Positions 60,387-64,000 of a DNA stretch of 64,000 nt are shown here, one piece after another. Positions within the stretch are counted from its first letter, which is position 1. Every line of letters begins with the position of its first letter. Source of the stretch: Micromonospora narathiwatensis (lineage in GTDB: Bacteria > Actinomycetota > Actinomycetes > Mycobacteriales > Micromonosporaceae); NCBI RefSeq assembly GCF_900089605.1, contig NZ_LT594324.1, positions 2,418,001-2,482,000 of the forward strand. Direction: 5' to 3'. Under the pieces are notes generated by a model, which ran no database searches, was not told the DNA's origin, and was given only the letters and a program-made list of their open reading frames with translations. The position numbers were made by a program, and so were the translations under genes.

Positions 60387-61508
60387 ATGCGTCCACGTTC
60401 CCTCCGTCTTGCCGTGTTCGCCCTCGGCCTGGCGGCAACCACCCTGATCGCCTCGGCGGCGACACCCGCCCAGGCTGATCCGGCCCACGCGCCGCGCGGG
60501 ACCGACGCCGCCCCGGCCGGCGTCGGTCCCGTCTTCTCGGCCACCGACCGGCTCGCCCGCGAGGTCGCCGGCGCGCTCGCCGACCCCGCCACCCGTGACC
60601 GCGTCGCGTCGGCCGTCACCGCCGGGCCGGTGGACCTCTTGACGGCCGGATTCGGCGCGCGGGCCGACCGCACCGCGCGGTCGCTGAATCAGGCGGTGCT
60701 GGCGGCGAAGGGGTTGCCGGAGACCACCGGCTCGGTGCTGCGACTGCGGCTCGGGCACGACGGCATGGCAGGCGCTTTGGCCCGGTCCGAGCGCCCGCTC
60801 GTGGCGGCGGCATCGACCGACGACACGACGACCGGCGTGGTCGCCTACGACTCCGCCGGCGGACGCGTCGTCCTCGACCCGATCCGGCTGCCCGCCCGCC
60901 CGGTGCTGGTGGTCGAGGTCGACGTACGGAAGGCGATGGACCGTGGCCTGGCACAGGTTCGGCAGGAGTTGGTCGCGCGGGGCCTGACGCCGGTCAGGTC
61001 CACGGTGACGGCGCAGGCCGGCTACTGGGCCACCAAGGTCAACGCGATCCGGCTGAACGACGACAAGGAGCCGTGGATCAAGGGCGCCGCCGAGATCTTC
61101 AACGTCGTCGGCGGCTTCGGGCTCGACGGCAAGCCCACCGTCAACATCGTGGAGATGCCGTACCTCGACAACGACGGCACGATCTACTACCCGAACCAAC
61201 TGCTGGTCCACTTCAACAACTACAAGTACAACCTGGCCGACGTGGTGATGTGGGAGGACGACGGCGACACCAACTACCGCGACCTCGCCAAGGCGCTGAT
61301 CACCGCCCTGCTGACGGTCGTCGACTACGGGACCTACACCCCGCTGGTCAACGCGATCATCGACGCCATGCCGGCCAGCTGGTGGACCGACGACCCGGAC
61401 TACGTCGACTCCTGGTACACCCTGAGCACCGGCAGCTCGGGCCGCCTCAACGGCGCCGCCGCCAACGGCTGGATGGACGTCGCCCCGTACTGGGTCCAGC
61501 AGTTGTGA
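60387..61508 (+). CDS. Secreted DUF3103-family protein
   Basis: 373 residues. Signal peptide (LAVFALGLAATTLIASAATPAQA). The mature protein ends with a block typical of DUF3103: WIKGAAEIFNVVGGFGLDGKP, IVEMPYLDNDGTIYYPNQLLVHFNNYKYNLADVVMWEDDGDTNYRDLAKAL (read in parts). The first half is helical (RVASAVTAGPVDLLTAGF). Enzyme activity of the family is unknown to me. ATG after GAGGAGCCTCC; ends just before a strong hairpin. Confidence 0.78.
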   Translation: MRPRSLRLAVFALGLAATTLIASAATPAQADPAHAPRGTDAAPAGVGPVFSATDRLAREVAGALADPATRDRVASAVTAGPVDLLTAGFGARADRTARSLNQAVLAAKGLPETTGSVLRLRLGHDGMAGALARSERPLVAAASTDDTTTGVVAYDSAGGRVVLDPIRLPARPVLVVEVDVRKAMDRGLAQVRQELVARGLTPVRSTVTAQAGYWATKVNAIRLNDDKEPWIKGAAEIFNVVGGFGLDGKPTVNIVEMPYLDNDGTIYYPNQLLVHFNNYKYNLADVVMWEDDGDTNYRDLAKALITALLTVVDYGTYTPLVNAIIDAMPASWWTDDPDYVDSWYTLSTGSSGRLNGAAANGWMDVAPYWVQQL

Positions 61509-61512
61509 CCAC

Positions 61513-61554
61513 GGTGCCGCCTCCCTTCTGCTCGGCCATGGGGGAGGCGGCACC
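61513..61554. terminator. Hairpin after the DUF3103 gene
   Basis: A 13-bp perfect stem (GGTGCCGCCTCCC and its complement) with a 16-base loop, 5 bp after the stop codon. Confidence 0.7.
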
Positions 61555-61692
61555 CCTCGCCGGGGACACGCGAGCGGTCGGTGCCCGATAGCATCGGCGC
61601 ATGACCTGGCGATGTTGATCCTGCCCTAGAGGCCGCGGGCCGCCGCGGACGCCGCTCGTCCGGTGTCCGTTCCGTCCCCCCGAGAAGGCCTC

Positions 61693-62997
61693 ATGATCGT
61701 TGCTCCCGCGCGCGTGCCCGCGACCGGCCGGCTGGCCGCCACGCTCTACGGCTACGCGTTCCTCACCGACTTCGTCCTGCTCTACCCGCTGTACGTGTTG
61801 CTGTTCGCCGACACCGGGCTGTCGGTCGGGCAGATCTCCTCGCTCTTCGTGATCTGGTCGGCGACCGGCATCGTGTTGGAGGTGCCCTCCGGCGCCTGGG
61901 CCGACACGGTGTCCCGGCGGCTGCTGCTCACCCTGGCCCCGCTGCTGCCAGCCGTGGCCTTCGCCCTCTGGGTGCTCGTCCCGTCGTACCCGGCGTTCGC
62001 CGTCGGGTTCGTGCTCTGGGGCGCGAGCGGGGCACTGCGCTCCGGCACCCTGGAGGCGTTGGTCTTCAGCGAACTCGACCGGATCGGCGCCGCCGACCGG
62101 TACGCCCGCCTGCTGGGTCGGGCGCGCACCGCGGAGGTGCTCGCCGCGGCGGGTTCCGGTGCGCTGGCCGGGCCGATCTTCGCCGTCGGCGGCTATCGGG
62201 CGGTCGGCGCGGCCAGTGTCCTCGCGGCTCTGCTGGCCGCCGTCGTCGCGACCCGGTTGCCTGAGCACCGGCCGCCCCGGTCCGCGGTGGCCGCCGCGCC
62301 GGCCGTGGCGGCCCAGGGCGACGAGGTCGCGGCGGCCGCACACGACGAGGCTGTTGCGGCCCAGGGCGACGAGGCCGGGTGGCTGGGCAGCCTGCGCGCC
62401 GGCCTGGCCGAGGCCCGCGCCGACCGCACGGTACGCGCGGCTCTGCTGCTCGTCCCGGCGGTGACCGCGGTCTGGGGTGGCCTCGACGAGTACACCGGGC
62501 TGCTGGCCCGGGACACCGGCGTCGCCGGGGCCACGGTGCCGCTGCTGCTCCTGCTGCTCTGGGCCGGGATGACCGTGGGCGGGCTGCTCGTCCCGGTGGG
62601 GGAGCGGCTGACCACCGGCGGGTACGCCGGCCTGCTGGTGCTCGCCGCGTCGGCGCTGGCGGCGGGCGCGCTGGCCGGCCGTCCGGCGGGCTTCGTGCTG
62701 CTCGCGGTGGCGTTCGCCGCGTTTCAGCTCGCCACCGTGCTCGCCGACGTGCGGTTGCAGGCCCGGATCACCGGGCCGGCCCGGGCGACGGTGACGTCGG
62801 TGGCCGGGATGGCCACCGACTTGACCATCGTGGTGTTCTATGCCGGCTACGGCCTGGTCGCCGGCGTGACCGGCAACCGGGTCGCCTTCGCGCTGGCCGC
62901 GCTGCCCTACCTGGCGGTGGCGGCCTGGCTGGTCAGCTCCCGGGGCCGGCGGGCGCGCACGGTGCCGCCGGCTCGCCGCCGGGTCGGCGTGCCGTGA
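61693..62997 (+). CDS. MFS transporter
   Basis: 434 residues, about 12 helices. Motif A-like WADTVSRRLLLTLAPLLPAV and GALRSGTLEALVFSELDRIGAADRYARLLGRART (read in parts) put it in the MFS group with permeases such as those of the DHA12 or tetracycline type. A large central loop holds low-complexity repeats (AAQGDEVAAAAHDEAVAAQGDE). ATG 61693 with GAGAAGG upstream; a GTG ten codons earlier is weaker. No partner gene. Substrate unknown. Confidence 0.87.
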   Translation: MIVAPARVPATGRLAATLYGYAFLTDFVLLYPLYVLLFADTGLSVGQISSLFVIWSATGIVLEVPSGAWADTVSRRLLLTLAPLLPAVAFALWVLVPSYPAFAVGFVLWGASGALRSGTLEALVFSELDRIGAADRYARLLGRARTAEVLAAAGSGALAGPIFAVGGYRAVGAASVLAALLAAVVATRLPEHRPPRSAVAAAPAVAAQGDEVAAAAHDEAVAAQGDEAGWLGSLRAGLAEARADRTVRAALLLVPAVTAVWGGLDEYTGLLARDTGVAGATVPLLLLLLWAGMTVGGLLVPVGERLTTGGYAGLLVLAASALAAGALAGRPAGFVLLAVAFAAFQLATVLADVRLQARITGPARATVTSVAGMATDLTIVVFYAGYGLVAGVTGNRVAFALAALPYLAVAAWLVSSRGRRARTVPPARRRVGVP

Positions 62998-63157
62998 CGT
63001 ACCCGGTGCGTCACCTGCGGTGCTGACAACTGGCAGTTATCGGACAATACGGGGGCCTTCCTGGCTACCGTGTGGGCGAGAGGGCCTGGCGAGGCGGCCG
63101 GACCGGCCGGGACGCGATGGCCCGGCCGGGAAGGGCCGATCGCGGGAGGCGATACCG

Positions 63158-64000
63158 GTGACGATGGAAGCGGAGCGCACCCTCGGCGACGAGGAGGTCA
63201 CCCGGCTGGGTGAACTCGCCGCACAGCTGCGGGTGGACTCGATCCGGAGCAGCACGAGGGCCGGGTCCGGGCACCCGACCTCGAGCCTGTCCGCCGCCGA
63301 CCTGATGGCGGTGCTGATCGCCCGGCACCTGCGGTACGACTGGGTGAACCCGCCGACCCGGGCCAACGATCATCTGATCTTCTCCAAGGGGCACGCCTCG
63401 CCGCTGCTGTACGCGATCCTGCGGGCGGTCGGCGCGATCAGCGAGCAGGAGCTGATGGACACCTACCGCCAGCTCGGGTCGCGCCTGCAGGGGCATCCCA
63501 CCCCCGCCCTGCCGTGGGTCGACGTCGCCACCGGCTCGCTCGGCCAGGGACTGCCCGTCGGTGTCGGGATCGCGCTGGCCGGACAGTATCTCGACCACCT
63601 GCCGTTCCACGTGTGGGCGCTGTGCGGGGACAGCGAGATGGCCGAGGGTTCCATCTGGGAAGCCCTGGACAAGGCCGGCCACTACGGGCTGCGCAACCTC
63701 ACCGCGATCGTCGACGTGAACCGGTTGGGGCAGCGCGGACCGACCGAGCTGGAGTGGGACCTGGACACCTACCGGCGGCGCGTCGAGGCGTTCGGCTGCC
63801 ACCCGATCGTCGTCGACGGCCACGACCTGGTGGCGATCGACGAGGCGTTCGGCCAGGCCCGGCAGGCGACCGGTCCGACCGTGGTGCTCGCCCGCACGGT
63901 CAAGGGCAAGGGGGTGCCCGAGGTCGAGAACAAGCCGGGGTGGCACGGCAAGCCGTTGAAACCCGACGTGGCCGAGCGGGCCGTACAGGCGCTCGGTGGC
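63158..64000 (+). CDS. Transketolase, N-terminal part (runs off the right edge)
   Basis: 281 residues seen of an expected 600 or so (or 300 if an N-terminal subunit). Thiamine diphosphate-binding features: RVDSIRSSTRAGSGHPTSSLSAADLM (catalytic His of GHP), LIFSKGHASPLLYAIL, DVATGSLGQGLPVGVGIALAG, LCGDSEMAEGSIWEALDKAG (GDG-like diphosphate site) and DVNRLGQRG (read in parts). The last residues VLARTVKGKGVPEVENKPGWHGK are typical. GTG 63158 after GGGAGG; ATG 63164 also possible. Transfers two-carbon units between sugar phosphates in the pentose phosphate pathway. Confidence 0.93.
   Translation, partial: MTMEAERTLGDEEVTRLGELAAQLRVDSIRSSTRAGSGHPTSSLSAADLMAVLIARHLRYDWVNPPTRANDHLIFSKGHASPLLYAILRAVGAISEQELMDTYRQLGSRLQGHPTPALPWVDVATGSLGQGLPVGVGIALAGQYLDHLPFHVWALCGDSEMAEGSIWEALDKAGHYGLRNLTAIVDVNRLGQRGPTELEWDLDTYRRRVEAFGCHPIVVDGHDLVAIDEAFGQARQATGPTVVLARTVKGKGVPEVENKPGWHGKPLKPDVAERAVQALGG

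Overview
This window comes from a very high-GC actinobacterium, most likely a Micromonosporaceae member such as Micromonospora. I infer this from the codon use (G/C in third positions almost everywhere), frequent GTG starts, ATGA/GTGA gene overlaps, a complete actinobacterial Mce lipid-import operon, a SigD-type sigma factor with an RsdA-like anti-sigma, a PASTA-less Ser/Thr kinase and an actinobacterial SOS box. No tRNA, rRNA, transposase, integrase or CRISPR array was seen. Both edges cut genes: a P-loop NTPase on the left and a transketolase on the right.

Layout. 0-3.3 kb: a divergent three-gene module of a P-loop NTPase, a membrane protein with two Rossmann (TrkA-N-like) domains and a C-terminal RyR domain, and a SLOG-like Rossmann protein. 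It resembles nucleotide-signal conflict or sensing systems and is the best candidate here for a little-described system. 3.3-9.2 kb: a large secreted S8 protease with CarboxypepD-like, Kelch and immunoglobulin-like parts, flanked by two paralogous orphan winged-helix regulators. 9.2-19.3 kb: mixed housekeeping genes (ECF sigma with a membrane partner, DUF427, Bcr/CflA exporter, DUF2267, L,D-transpeptidase, dienelactone hydrolase, RraA-like, MBL-fold). 19.3-21.5 kb: an operon of a 15-cysteine protein, a Tat-exported protein and a MauE-type membrane redox protein. 21.6-25.3 kb: an AlkZ-like protein and a GntR(YtrA)-ABC operon. 25.3-29.5 kb: a bacterial PARG, a VOC protein, SOS-controlled DNA polymerase IV and the deletion scar of a molybdenum hydroxylase operon. 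29.5-37.3 kb: a debranching-type glycosidase, FetB-like permease, a frameshifted gene, a Tat-exported peptidoglycan amidase and a TetR-controlled SnoaL/DUF1772 pair.

37.4-45 kb: an FtsX-type permease with two ATPases, an SPFH protein, and SigD/RsdA. 45.2-56.3 kb: the Mce operon in the order ATPase, YrbE-A, YrbE-B, Mce A to F and two Mce-associated proteins, with genes overlapping or nearly so. 56.6-60.3 kb: a membrane Ser/Thr kinase followed by a membrane protein carrying eight tandem nine-residue repeats that look like FHA-type phosphothreonine motifs, then a small mechanosensitive-channel-like protein. 60.4-64 kb: a DUF3103 secreted protein, an MFS transporter and transketolase.

A 30-bp sequence occurs nearly identically at two unrelated gene junctions (44.4 and 52.3 kb). 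Each time it supplies the upstream stop codon and a potential downstream start, which suggests a dispersed genomic repeat. Strong GC hairpins punctuate many gene ends and are listed as terminators. Start codons were chosen by ribosome binding site, overlap and homology. Functions come from motif recognition only; no database search was possible.
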